Source: JALZUR01 sp965205365
Lineage (GTDB): Bacteria > Bdellovibrionota > Bdellovibrionia > Bdellovibrionales > UBA1609
Length of the DNA stretch: 64,000 nt
NCBI GenBank assembly: GCA_965205365.1
Contig: CBDBGT010000005.1
Location: 62,001 to 126,000, forward strand
Reading direction: 5' to 3'
The translations under genes and the position numbers were made by a program. Within the stretch, counting starts at the first letter, position 1. Every line of letters starts with the position of its first letter. Positions 26,490 through 35,216 of this stretch are shown here, piece after piece. The notes under the pieces are model-generated. The model made no database searches. It saw only the letters and a list, made by a program, of their open reading frames with translations, and was not told where the DNA came from.

Positions 26490-27245
26490 ATGGAGTTAAC
26501 GGAAAAACAAACTGCACTTTTAAATTCTGCTAAAAAATATTTTGAAGATGGTTTTTATGATAAGGTTACCCCTCTTTTAAACAGCTTAGTTGTTCAAAAA
26601 ATTAATGTCCCTGATGTTTTTCATATGCTTGGAACAATATACTACGAGTATGGTCAGTTTAAAGCTTCAATTAACAATTTTAAACATGCTTTAGAAATTG
26701 ATCCTAGTTTTACAGATAGCTCAATAGGCTTAAGTGTTGTTCTCAATGATCTTGGTAAATATGAACAAGCAAGTTTAGTTTTTAAAGAGGCGCAAAACCT
26801 ACTTAAGAATCAAAACGCTAAAGGTTTTGTGAGCAGTTTAACTCAAGAAATTGCTTTAAAACACCTACAGCTTTCTAAGCTTTATGAAAAAAATAAAAAT
26901 TTAGAAAAAGCGTTTGAGAATATTATAATCTATGAAGGTTTTGTAGGAGAAAGTGAACAAAGTCTTCTTAAAAAAACTTTTATTTTGTGTGCTTTAAATA
27001 AGTTTAAATTTTCAATTCAGCTTTTAAAAGTATGGCTTGAAAAAAACTTATCTTCTAATAAAGCTAGTGTTCAAATCCACATCAGCCTTGTAAAAGCATA
27101 TTATCTAGATCGTCAGCTTCTTGCCGCACTCTCTGCTTGTGAAAAAGCTTTAAAAGTAGCGCCTAAAAACCCAGAGCTTTTAAGTATATATGAAAATTTA
27201 AAAACAACAACATTTGACCTTAGACAGCCAGAGGTGACTCTATGA
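26490..27245 (+). CDS. TPR-repeat protein
   Basis: A 251-aa helical protein with TPR repeats; the clearest is VFHMLGTIYYEYGQFKASI followed by NFKHALEIDPSF, and a second set near the C-terminus (YLDRQLLAALSACEKALKVA). There is no signal peptide, so it is probably cytoplasmic. It sits between bamD (3 bp gap) and hpt (ATGA overlap), so it is part of this operon. Function beyond protein-protein binding cannot be read from the sequence. Confidence 0.75.
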   Translation: MELTEKQTALLNSAKKYFEDGFYDKVTPLLNSLVVQKINVPDVFHMLGTIYYEYGQFKASINNFKHALEIDPSFTDSSIGLSVVLNDLGKYEQASLVFKEAQNLLKNQNAKGFVSSLTQEIALKHLQLSKLYEKNKNLEKAFENIIIYEGFVGESEQSLLKKTFILCALNKFKFSIQLLKVWLEKNLSSNKASVQIHISLVKAYYLDRQLLAALSACEKALKVAPKNPELLSIYENLKTTTFDLRQPEVTL

Positions 27246-27757
27246 AATTACGTGAACAGGGAATGGTTCCTTTTTTAACGGCCCATAAAATACAGGAGCT
27301 TGTAAAAACCATAGCTCAGGATATTAAAAGAAAATATCCTAAAGAGCACCTTCATTTAATCTGCCCCTTAAAAGGTTCTATTATTTTTCTAACTGATTTA
27401 TCAAGACATCTTGATTGCTCATCAGTAACCATTGACTTTGTTAAAGTAAAATCCAAGGGCAAGAGTTTTATTATTGAAAAAGATGTTCATAGTGATTTAA
27501 ATGGAAAAACTGTTATTATTGTTGAAGAGATTATTGACGCTGGAAGAAGCCTTTCTTTCTTAAAAAATCATTTGTTATTATCATATCCAAAATCTGTGGA
27601 GATAGCATGTCTTTTAGATAAGCCTGCAAGAAGAGAAATGCCAATTTCACCTGATTATACAGGTAAAACCATTGATGATAGATATGTTATAGGCTATGGC
27701 TTAGATTCTGATGAGGTAGGCAGGAACTATACTGATATTTATAATTTTCTTCAGTGA
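27242..27757 (+). CDS. hpt: Hypoxanthine phosphoribosyltransferase
   Basis: A 171-aa purine salvage enzyme that makes IMP (and often GMP) from the base and PRPP. The PRPP loop is VIIVEEIIDAGRSLSFL (usual EDIIDTG is EEIIDAG here), CPLKGSIIF gives the first loop and PDYTGKTIDDRYVIGYGLD the base-binding segment. It overlaps the TPR gene start-to-stop by 4 bases, and its 3' end overlaps the convergent cation-efflux gene by 7 bases. Confidence 0.9.
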   Translation: MKLREQGMVPFLTAHKIQELVKTIAQDIKRKYPKEHLHLICPLKGSIIFLTDLSRHLDCSSVTIDFVKVKSKGKSFIIEKDVHSDLNGKTVIIVEEIIDAGRSLSFLKNHLLLSYPKSVEIACLLDKPARREMPISPDYTGKTIDDRYVIGYGLDSDEVGRNYTDIYNFLQ

Positions 27758-28659
27758 TTTTTAATTTTACAATTAGTAATTTTATTTTCAAATTCTAAGG
27801 TAGAGTGGTTTATTTTAAACCTGTTATTTAAAACAGCCCTTAAATCTTTTTTAATTTTTTCAATATCTAGTAAGCTATCTGTTTCAACTTGAATATGACC
27901 CTCTAAAGATCTTGTTTTCTCATGGATGGCCCAAATATGAACATGGTGAATATCTACTACGCCAGAAACAGCTACTAGTGCTTTCTTCACCTCTGTACTG
28001 TCTATATCCTCTGGAACTGCTTGCATTAATGTTTTTATACAAGATTTTATTAATCCCCAGGAGTGCCACATTACATAGATTGCAATAACAATAGTGGCTA
28101 CAAAATCAATCCAATAGATTTTAAATAATAAAATCAAAGTTCCAGAAATAATCACTACCACTGAGGCCATGGCATCAGTTAAATTGTGAATAAATGCTGC
28201 TCTCATGTTGATACTGTCTTTAGCACCCATATATGTAAGCCAAGCAGTAAACAAATCTACAATTAAAGCAATAAAAGCCACAACAATAACCGTCCAGCCG
28301 TCTATGGGCTCAGGAGTTAAAAGTCTTTGACTAGCCTCTATTAAAAGATACACACCAACTAGAATAAGAGTAACACTGTTTATTAAAGCACCTAGAATTT
28401 CTGCCCTTCCATAGCCAAAGGTCATTTCTTTGTCCGCAGGGCGCCCTGAAATTCTTTGAGCTAAATATGCAATAATCAATGACCCAGCATCACTAAAATT
28501 ATGAAGAGCATCTGCAATTAAAGAAATGCTTCCTGACAACACTCCACCTACGACTTGAACAATGGTAAGCAAAATATTTATAACAATGGCTCCAAAAAGT
28601 GCTGAACCATTTTTATTGTGATTGTGTGCACAATGGGAATGTTCATGATAATGTTCCAT
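27751..28659 (-). CDS. Cation diffusion facilitator (Zn/Co/Cd efflux)
   Basis: A 302-aa CDF transporter of the CzcD/ZitB type, exporting divalent metals across the inner membrane in exchange for protons. It has a His-rich N-terminus (HYHEHSHCAHNHN) and six transmembrane segments. Metal-site motifs are ADALHNFSDAG in TM2 and IHNLTDAMASV in TM5 (HxxxD pairs), and a C-terminal cytoplasmic domain includes VDIHHVHIWAI. It is monocistronic and convergent with hpt. Confidence 0.93.
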   Translation of the reverse strand: MEHYHEHSHCAHNHNKNGSALFGAIVINILLTIVQVVGGVLSGSISLIADALHNFSDAGSLIIAYLAQRISGRPADKEMTFGYGRAEILGALINSVTLILVGVYLLIEASQRLLTPEPIDGWTVIVVAFIALIVDLFTAWLTYMGAKDSINMRAAFIHNLTDAMASVVVIISGTLILLFKIYWIDFVATIVIAIYVMWHSWGLIKSCIKTLMQAVPEDIDSTEVKKALVAVSGVVDIHHVHIWAIHEKTRSLEGHIQVETDSLLDIEKIKKDLRAVLNNRFKINHSTLEFENKITNCKIKNH

Positions 28660-28764
28660 AAAAGAAGCCTATCAAATAATATCCATACTTTAAAGGCCCC
28701 TTTTTCATAGGGCTAAGTTTGAGTAAGTTATGGGGCGAGAATCATGGAAAATGAGAAAAAAAAG

Positions 28765-28796
28765 ACTTCTTAAATAAGAGGGCTCACTTAAGAAGT
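28765..28796 (-). terminator. Rho-independent terminator after the 28859-29893 lipoprotein gene
   Basis: A perfect 9-bp stem (ACTTCTTAA / TTAAGAAGT) with a 14-base loop. Read on the minus strand it is followed by TCTTTTTTTT, and on the plus strand by a shorter T run, so it works best for the minus-strand lipoprotein gene. It lies 63 bp after that gene's stop. Confidence 0.8.
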
Positions 28797-28858
28797 TTTA
28801 ATTTAATGAAAAGCTATGAGTATTAAAACTCTAGTATAGCCTTTAGGTTTAGAATTTT

Positions 28859-29893
28859 TTAAAAGAAATGAAAACTAGTGTCTAGGTATTTACTTACCTG
28901 CTTTAAAGATTTTTTCTCTAAAATATTATTTTCAATTTTTAAAATTAGAGGTGTAAGGTCTAGTCTAGTGTAAAGGTTTTTAAGGTCATCATTGTACACA
29001 ACCTCTTCACCAAGCTCATCTAAAAACATTTTTACTTCAAGTGAAGCGCTTAAATAAGTATTAATTCTAGATTGTTTACCTAGATTAAGTTCTTCAAAAT
29101 TTGAATAGTACGTGTCTGAGTTAATTTTAAAAAATGGATTTTCTTTCATTAGATGTTGCACATTTGTTGACTCAAAAAGCGCCATAGTTAGGTACATATT
29201 TAATCGAATTTGAATCATGGCAAGAGCTTCGTTTTTGTAATTATAAACAATCTGCTCATGCTCAAGTAGATCAGAATAATGAACTGTTCCCATTTCAACT
29301 AGTTTGATGTTTTTAAGTGCTTGTTTAATCAACTCGTATATAGAAAGTGGTTTAGATTGAGAGTCTTCTCTAGGGACTGTTACTAGGGTTTGAACATTAG
29401 AGGCCTTATGCATTGCAACTGCAAGGGCTGCAATGTTTTTATTTTTCTCCCGAGTGTTGGGCCAGAAAGATAAAACATTAAGGTTTGAATTTGTAATGGG
29501 ATGGTCATTATTTAATTCTGCTAAGCTTGCAAAAAATTCTCTCATAGCATCGGTGTATAGTGTGTGAAGATATTTTAAAGTATCGTAGCGCTGCCCTGTC
29601 CAGTATTGAAATTCAAAACCTTGAACAAACTTGTTTGCTTCAACAACCTTAGCAGAAAAGGAAGTCATTTTAGATATACTGTTTAAAGCTTTGCGTCTAG
29701 AATCGCTAGCACCAGAAGCCCTAGAAATCATTCGACTATTAGCAATTTCCTCACGAGATTCTTGAGCAGCATGAGCTGCTAGGCCGCTATTATCTTTTGC
29801 TGCTTCAGCGTTTTTGTTCATCTCCTTAATTTTTCCACAAGAACAAATAAAAGAAAATAGTAATATATTTAGGGTTATTTTAAAAACTGTCAT
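28859..29893 (-). CDS. Hypothetical lipoprotein
   Basis: A 344-aa protein. The N-terminus is a lipoprotein signal with lipobox FICSC, so Cys19 is the likely anchor. The mature part is helical and charged, without repeats I recognise (for example MTSFSAKVVEANKFVQGFEF and LVEMGTVHYSDLLEHEQIVY). AGGAAAG is upstream of the ATG at 29893. It is monocistronic, with a strong terminator downstream. No family or function can be assigned; it is an envelope protein by its signal only. Confidence 0.7.
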   Translation of the reverse strand: MTVFKITLNILLFSFICSCGKIKEMNKNAEAAKDNSGLAAHAAQESREEIANSRMISRASGASDSRRKALNSISKMTSFSAKVVEANKFVQGFEFQYWTGQRYDTLKYLHTLYTDAMREFFASLAELNNDHPITNSNLNVLSFWPNTREKNKNIAALAVAMHKASNVQTLVTVPREDSQSKPLSIYELIKQALKNIKLVEMGTVHYSDLLEHEQIVYNYKNEALAMIQIRLNMYLTMALFESTNVQHLMKENPFFKINSDTYYSNFEELNLGKQSRINTYLSASLEVKMFLDELGEEVVYNDDLKNLYTRLDLTPLILKIENNILEKKSLKQVSKYLDTSFHFF

Positions 29894-30026
29894 AGGAAAG
29901 TCCTTTCTAAATTTCGTCTTAATACCACAATAAAGGTTTTTTTAAAGCTTTAAAAGTCTAATTTTAAAAAACCTAAAGGTTTTGTAAATAAGTTCTACTT
30001 GGCAATAAGTTTTACAAAAGCTACTC

Positions 30027-30130
30027 CCTTCCCATAATTTATTGCCACTAACCTAAGTAGTTAAAATCATTAAGAGCGTATTTATAATTCAAATATCCAC
30101 ATTTTTGTAAAATTTTTAGAATAGAACCAA
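30027..30130 (-). repeat. R1: ~100-bp ISL3-end repeat downstream of the damaged FGE cassette
   Basis: A minus-strand copy of a ~100-bp sequence that also occurs at 31859-31955, 56583-56673 and 58100-58204. Its outer half contains GCGTATTTATAATTC and its end is ATTTATTGCCACTAACC. Read as protein, related copies give LQKCGYLNYKYALNDFN, the extreme C-terminus of an ISL3-family transposase. It is therefore the 3' end of such an element. Confidence 0.75.
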
Positions 30131-31093
30131 TTCTCCTAAGTCAGACTTTTTCCTACCAAAATGGTAGGCTTCATTGTACTGCCCCCGCCCTTTAACAACA
30201 AAATCCCACTCAGCCTCTGTGAGAAACCTGTAAGTATGACCCTGTTTATGGCTTAGAATAACTTCTTTAAGACCAGTATGCCCCATTTGTGACAATTCGT
30301 TTAAAGCACTGATCCACAAGCCAACATCTTCATAAGAGACCGTCTCTACAGGCTTAAGGTCTCCCTTAAAATAAGATGGGTCTAAGATTAATTCTTTATA
30401 TTTATCTTCAAACTCTTTTTGAGCGAGTTCTGTTACTTTTCTCCATATCACTTGAGTGGTCTGAGTGGCCATCATATCAAAGGGCTTTGTGATTTTATTT
30501 TTAAACATTCCGTTTTCTTTATCACCCATAATGAATTCACCTGGCTTAATAGGGTGAAAAACCATATGACTGCCATCAATAATTGATTCTTTAATTTTTT
30601 GTTCTTGTTCTTTTCTACGCCTTTCTTCTTCCTTTTTTGCCTCATCTTCTGATCTTTTCTCAGTAGTGTGATTTTTTTGTATCTGGCGAATATGGTTTCT
30701 TATTTTTTCCATTAATTCAGACTGTGTCATAATTCTATGTTGTTCTAAATACTGGAGTAACCCCTCGTGCTTTTGAGTGAAGTTGGCCTCTAAATCTGTT
30801 AAGTGAGCCCCTTGCTGACCCTCGGCTTTAGCTATATCAAGGTTCATACGAAAACTTGCTAAACCTTTTATAGTCCGATTTATTTCCTCCTCATGCTCTG
30901 GTGTTATGTTAGTTAGACTTTTTATTGCTCTTGCTTTTCTAGTTTTAACTTCTTTTAAAACTGGTTTGCCAATACCAGTAGATAAGGCGGGGCTGTTAAA
31001 ATTACGGAGAATATCAGCACAAAGCCTTGCGGATAAATATTCATTGTCATAATCTTTTATTAAAAAAGAAAGAGCTAAAAGCTTAATTTTTAT
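30116..31093 (-). pseudogene. FGE-like (C-type-lectin fold) exported protein, variable region deleted
   Basis: A near-identical copy of the gene at 56790-58065. From the N-terminus: a degraded signal region, ARLCADIL, a coiled-coil middle rich in Lys/Glu/Arg (EDEAKKEEERRRKEQEQKI) and then the FGE-sulfatase domain (HPIKPGEFIMGDKENG, YRFLTEAEWDFVVKGRG). After the segment SDLGE the copy jumps straight into repeat R1, missing about 336 bp that in the other copy include the end of the domain and the variable region. The expected start codon is ATA (31093), so initiation is also doubtful. Confidence 0.8.
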
Positions 31094-31163
31094 TCGAGGA
31101 TCTCTTTAAACTTTGTAAGCTACAAGGAAATCGTAATCTTATACCTTATAGCCTTTCCATTAT

Positions 31164-31709
31164 TCATTCTACTGTGACTACAATGGTTTCGGTTTCAAAA
31201 TTGTCTTTGCCTTTGCATTTGATACTGACTGTTACTGGAAACGAACGCCAGGCGATGACGCTGATTTTATCAGTCTTATATTCATAATCCGGGAGATAGT
31301 GCCCCCCGGGAAACGTCCACAGTGGAGTTTCGGCTACAGCTGCGCCCTTATCCCCTTTACCTGTGCACTTCTTAGCTATATTCGAAGGGTTTATACTCAA
31401 AGTGATCTTCTTTCTCGGATAAATAATGCCATGTTTCACCAACCAGTTGCGAAGAATGTTGTTTGATGTTGATTCCAATTCACTCAATGCAATTAGGAAG
31501 CTTGAAGTTCCCGATGGCGGGGTCGACAAATCATGAAACAATGGGAGGTCTTGCTTAATAACCGGCGTTAAAATCCATGGATCAGTAGTTTGATCTAACT
31601 CAAAGCCTTGATCAAAATTTTCTATATTCAACCTTAATTCATATTGTGTATCCTCTGCAAAGGAAGGTATCGAAATTAAAAGTGATAATCCCCATAATAA
31701 TATTTTAAT
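31164..31709 (-). CDS. Secreted protein of foreign composition, probable ATT start
   Basis: A 181-aa frame if read from an ATT codon at 31709, six bases after AAGGAG. Reading from there gives a textbook signal peptide (IKILLWGLSLLISIPSFA, then AED). A shorter frame from TTG 31631 would lack both signal and ribosome site. The mature protein contains ITLSINPSNIAKKCTGKG and ends SIKCKGKDNFETETIVVTVE, probably a small beta-rich fold with two Cys. Local G+C is higher than around it, pointing to transfer. It sits inside the R1-R2 bracket with the FGE copy. No family is recognised. Confidence 0.6.
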   Translation of the reverse strand: MKILLWGLSLLISIPSFAEDTQYELRLNIENFDQGFELDQTTDPWILTPVIKQDLPLFHDLSTPPSGTSSFLIALSELESTSNNILRNWLVKHGIIYPRKKITLSINPSNIAKKCTGKGDKGAAVAETPLWTFPGGHYLPDYEYKTDKISVIAWRSFPVTVSIKCKGKDNFETETIVVTVE

Positions 31710-31858
31710 ATAATTCTCCTTGTTTAGATTTATTTCGCTATTTGTTATTTCTCTATTTTTAATAAATAGACTAGTACCACATTTTTCTCCACATTAAAAC
31801 CACTCCAAAGCTTTTATGAAATCATTTCAGCAAATGTCAAAAAAAAAGACGACCAAAA

Positions 31859-32066
31859 CCCTTTTTCCTTAATTTGTTGCCACTTAGGATAAGTAGTTAA
31901 AATCATTAAGAGCGTATTTAATAATTCAAATATCCATATTTTTGTAAAGTTTTTAATGCAAAATACTGCATATCTTTATAACCATAGGCTTTTTGTTAGA
32001 GCATCTATTAAGTGCTTTTTATCTTTTTTACTTCCATTTGAGTTTTTCTTTGTAAATAAATATTTA
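31859..32066 (-). repeat. R2: ISL3-family transposase 3' end with ~100-bp repeat (31859-31955)
   Basis: The repeat portion 31859-31955 matches R1, R3 and R4. Reading inward on the minus strand, the adjoining sequence encodes AYGYKDMQYFALKTLQKYGY, an ISL3-type transposase C-terminus. Before that, in a shifted frame, it encodes YLFTKKNSNGSKKDKKHL, which joins exactly to the fragment at 34098-34366 when the IS982-family insert is removed. It is a decayed copy with an internal deletion. Confidence 0.75.
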
Positions 32067-32630
32067 ACCCGAGCTCAGACCTTTCCAAGGATCTAAGTAT
32101 AAATAAAAGATCACCTTAAGCCTTTTGTAAGATGTAGTTTTTTTTATTGATCTGAAAAAAGGAGCTTTAAATGATCAAAGAGAACTAAATTATAGAGATT
32201 TTTACTCTTGTTGACAACTTTATTTTAGGACTAAATTACGAACAGCGCAAACTCACACCCAGAAAAAGGAAGAGAGGTTTTCCCGTTATCTGAATCTGAA
32301 ATCATCACAATCTCTTTGTTGTTCCAGTTTTCTGGTTTTAGAAATTTTAAAGCTTTTTATATAGGCTATGTTCAAAAATTTCTAAAACCTTATTTCCAAA
32401 AACTCTTGTCTTACAATAGGTTTGTGGAACTTAAAAATATTCAGCACACCTTAACTCTTTATTTTCCTAAACTCACTCATGGAATCAAATTACAGGAATA
32501 TCTATTCTAGACTCTGAGCCCCGTGAGTGTTTGTAACAACAAAAAAATCAGTGGCCATAAAACCTTTAAGGGGCTTTGAAAACGTAAAAAATCAACAATG
32601 GGTTGGTTCTCTTTGGTTTTAAAGTTCATA

Positions 32631-33650
32631 ACCCGAGTTCGAACTTTCTAAACCTACTGAAGCAGCCTTTCTTCAAGTACTTGAAGTCTAATAGAGGGTT
32701 TTCTTGGACGCAAACAGTACGCCGTTAGTGCCGAAAGTAAATTTACCACAAAGTTTTTTGGGCTTCGGTGTCTTGAGTGTTCAAGATGAAATTCCTCCTT
32801 TAAAATCCCAAAAGCAGTTTCAACAATGTACCTTTTCCTCAGGAGTAGTTTATCAAAAAGAGGAACAAACTTATTTTTCATATTGGATTTAAGATTTGTT
32901 ATGACTTGAACCCCTTTACTCATCAATTTTTCAAATAGCTTTTGGGATATATATCCTTTGTCTCCAAACAATTTTCCAAAAATATTCTCAGCTAAACCCT
33001 CTACAGGCTTTGTATCATGAACATTTCCTGGGGTTATGGTAAAACTTAAGAGCTCCCCTTTGTGAGAAATTACTATGTGAACTTTAAAACCAAAGAACCA
33101 GCCCATTGTTGATTTCCCACGTTTTGCAAGTCCTTTAAAGGTTTTGTGACGACCGATTCTTTTGTTATTACAAACAACAATGGGACTGGAGTCTACAACA
33201 GATATTCCTGTGCAAATATTTGATTGCATAAGTGAGTGTAAAAAAATAAGAATTTGAGGTGCTGAAGATTTTTTAAGTTCTACAAACCTATTGTAGGACA
33301 AGAGTTTTGGGAAATAAGGTTTTAGAAATTTTTGAACATAACCTGTATAGAAAGCTTTAAAATTTCTGAAGCCGGAAAATTGGAATAATAAACAGATGGT
33401 GATGACTTCAGACTCAGATAACGCAGATGGAAAACCTCTCTTTCTTTTGCTGGGTATGAGTTTGGACTGTTCTTTGTTTAACCCTAAAATAAAGTCGTCA
33501 ACAAGAGTAAAAACTTCTATAATTTGATTCTCTTCGATCATTCCCGGCTCCTTTTTGCAGATCAGTAAAAAACAACTAAATCTTACAAAAGGCTGGGATG
33601 ATCTTTTATTTATCCAGCACTTAGGTCCTGAAAAAAGTTCGAACTCGGGT
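32631..33650 (-). mobile_element. IS982-family insertion sequence (inner copy)
   Basis: A 1,020-bp element with terminal inverted repeats ACCCGAGTTCGAACTTT. It is flanked by the 6-bp target duplication TTCATA (32625-32630 and 33651-33656). It is inserted in opposite orientation inside an older, related element, and carries one intact transposase gene. Confidence 0.9.
32654..33541 (-). CDS. IS982-family transposase
   Basis: A 295-aa DDE transposase. The start MIEENQ at 33541 lies behind AAGGAG and inside the element, whereas a longer upstream frame crosses the element end. Catalytic context: SVVDSSPIVVCNNKRI (D1), FGKLFGDKGYISQKLF (D2) and RYIVETAFGILKEEF (E), with the family signature RGKSTMGWFFGFKVHIV. 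The gene is undamaged, so the element may be mobile. Confidence 0.92.
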   Translation of the reverse strand: MIEENQIIEVFTLVDDFILGLNKEQSKLIPSKRKRGFPSALSESEVITICLLFQFSGFRNFKAFYTGYVQKFLKPYFPKLLSYNRFVELKKSSAPQILIFLHSLMQSNICTGISVVDSSPIVVCNNKRIGRHKTFKGLAKRGKSTMGWFFGFKVHIVISHKGELLSFTITPGNVHDTKPVEGLAENIFGKLFGDKGYISQKLFEKLMSKGVQVITNLKSNMKNKFVPLFDKLLLRKRYIVETAFGILKEEFHLEHSRHRSPKNFVVNLLSALTAYCLRPRKPSIRLQVLEERLLQ

Positions 33651-34097
33651 TTCATATTATTATTTCCCATAAAGGAGAGTTCCTAAGCTTCACTATGACC
33701 CCAGGAAACGTTCATGATACAAAGCCTTTAGAGAATCTTGCAGATGGTTTGTTTGGAAAGCGGAGATAAAGGGTATATCTCACAAAAACTCTTTAAAAAA
33801 CTTATGGCTAAAGGTGTTTAAGTTGATTACTCATTTAAAATCAAATATGAAAAATAAGTTTGCACCACTTTTTCATAAACTTTTACTGAGAAAAAGATAT
33901 ATTGTTGAGACTGTTTTTAGAATTTTAAAGGAAGAGTTTTATATTGAACACTCAAGACACCAAAGTCTTAAAAAACTTTATAGTGAATCTTTTATGAGCA
34001 TTAATTGCATATTGTCTCCGCCCTTTTAAACCGACAATACGTGCCATGAAAATAGAGTGTTAAACCAGATTTAAAAAGTCTGAGCTCGGGTTATTTA

Positions 34098-34366
34098 TAC
34101 TTTCCTCGGATCAACTCCATCACATCATTTTTATTTAATCTCGCTTTTGTAAATTCATCTTTTCTTTCTTCATTTAACGCCTCATTAAAACTTTTAATTA
34201 AATAAAACTTATCCCATACTACTTTTGCTTTTTTACAGTGCTCTCTTACAGACTTATTATAACCTTCATGTTGATCTGTAGCCACCACTAGGCGTTGTTG
34301 CATATGAAGCCAGTGGCTCTGTGATGCCCGTCTTGACACATAGTTTATAAAATATACCGGAGACAT
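34098..34366 (-). pseudogene. ISL3-family transposase fragment cut by IS982
   Basis: The frame reads SHWLHMQQRLVVATDQHEGY, then CKKAKVVWDKFYLIKSFNEA and ELIRGKYK. This is the central DDE region of an ISL3-family transposase (Asp before QHEGY, Asp in WDKF). Its continuation YLFTKKNSNG is at 32066 and below, on the other side of the IS982-family element, in the same frame across the TATTTA duplication. The N-terminal portion is missing. Confidence 0.75.
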
Positions 34367-34459
34367 GGTTTACACTTTTCCTAAACCAAAAGGATGGGCT
34401 ATTGGCTCCACTGGTTTACTTTTGTCATCAAAATATCCACCAAATAGCATTAAAAAAAG

Positions 34460-34535
34460 TGGTGGGCCGTGACGGGATCGAACCGCCGACATCTACCTTG
34501 TAAGGGTAGCGCTCTACCAGCTGAGCTAACGGCCC
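34460..34535 (-). tRNA. tRNA-Val (UAC)
   Basis: A full cloverleaf can be folded: acceptor GGGCCGT/ACGGCCC, D arm GCTC...GAGC, anticodon stem CTACC/GGTAG with loop CTTACAA (anticodon UAC, reading Val codons) and T arm with TTCGATC. The 3' CCA is encoded (34460-34462). It lies between the IS nest and chromosomal core genes, so it may mark the island's edge. Confidence 0.95.
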
Positions 34536-34632
34536 ACAATAAAGACTTGTGGAATAACTATTTTTTTTTACTATGAAAAAGGAAAAATAATTAAAAAAAC
34601 CTCTCTCTCTCTCTTCCATACCATACTCAAAA

Positions 34633-34670
34633 AGCCTCCACCTTGTAAAGGTAACACTCTACTAGGCCTC
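34633..34670 (-). pseudogene. Decayed partial copy of tRNA-Val
   Basis: About 38 bp resemble the anticodon arm and 5' half of the tRNA at 34460-34535 (shared ACCTTGTAA and ACTCTAC-like blocks) with several changes. No complete cloverleaf forms. It lies about 100 bp upstream of the intact gene in the same orientation, and looks like a worn tandem duplicate. Confidence 0.4.
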
Positions 34671-34740
34671 TTATTTTAATCTATATTTTTTTCTAAATAA
34701 ATTTTAAAAAGTTGCCACCCTTCTTTTTTTAAAGGTAATT

Positions 34741-35205
34741 TTAAGAACACTTTTCTTTTGTAAGTAAAACATCTTCTAAAACATTATCTATTTCAAACTC
34801 AATTTTTAATAAAGTTCCACCAGATTTACACTTCATACCAAACTCACTGGCATAAGAGCTTGAGAATACAAAAATACCTAAATCAATGGGAATGCTTTTT
34901 TGTGCCATATATATATATAGCTTATATTGATCAGGGTTCTGGCTATAATACATTATTCCTCTTTTTGTTTTATTAAACCGGTGGTCCATAACCTCAACCT
35001 TTAAAAGAGGTTTACTATTAAAAACTCTGCCTGAGTCTTTTATGTGAATACTAATCATCTTTCCTCGCCAAACTCCTTCAATTAAGGAAACACTTCCTGC
35101 ACTTAAAGGAAATGGAGCAAAGTCAGTATTTTTAAAGTCATATTTTGGATTTGAGTATGTCAGTGTTGAGAACAAGACTATTAAGAATAATATATAATAT
35201 TTCAT
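34741..35205 (-). CDS. Hypothetical exported protein
   Basis: A 154-aa protein starting at ATG 35205 with GAGG nine bases upstream. The N-terminus (MKYYILFLIVLFSTLTYS) is a Sec signal peptide. The mature part is probably beta-rich (SLIEGVWRGKMISIHIKDSG, then FEIDNVLEDVLLTKEKCS) with two Cys. It begins 12 bp after the TPR-regulator stop, so the two are co-transcribed. The family is unrecognised. Confidence 0.65.
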   Translation of the reverse strand: MKYYILFLIVLFSTLTYSNPKYDFKNTDFAPFPLSAGSVSLIEGVWRGKMISIHIKDSGRVFNSKPLLKVEVMDHRFNKTKRGIMYYSQNPDQYKLYIYMAQKSIPIDLGIFVFSSSYASEFGMKCKSGGTLLKIEFEIDNVLEDVLLTKEKCS

Positions 35206-35216
35206 AATTTTTTTCC

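Larger units (their letters stand above)
32067..34091 (+). mobile_element. Degenerate IS982-family element, itself interrupted by a second IS982 copy
   Basis: Inverted ends ACCCGAGCTCAGAC (32067-32080 and, inverted, 34078-34091) are flanked by the 6-bp duplication TATTTA (32061-32066, 34092-34097). The plus-strand transposase is degraded but readable: FSGFRNFKAFYIGYVQKFLK before the inner insertion and LLLRKRYIVETVFRILKEEF after it. It inserted into an ISL3-family transposase relic. A younger, opposite-facing IS982 copy sits at 32631-33650. Confidence 0.85.

Noticed and set aside
32316..32510. Short plus-strand frame resembling IS982 transposase as a separate gene
   Set aside because: It is one piece of the degenerate IS982-family element at 32067-34091, with stops on both sides.
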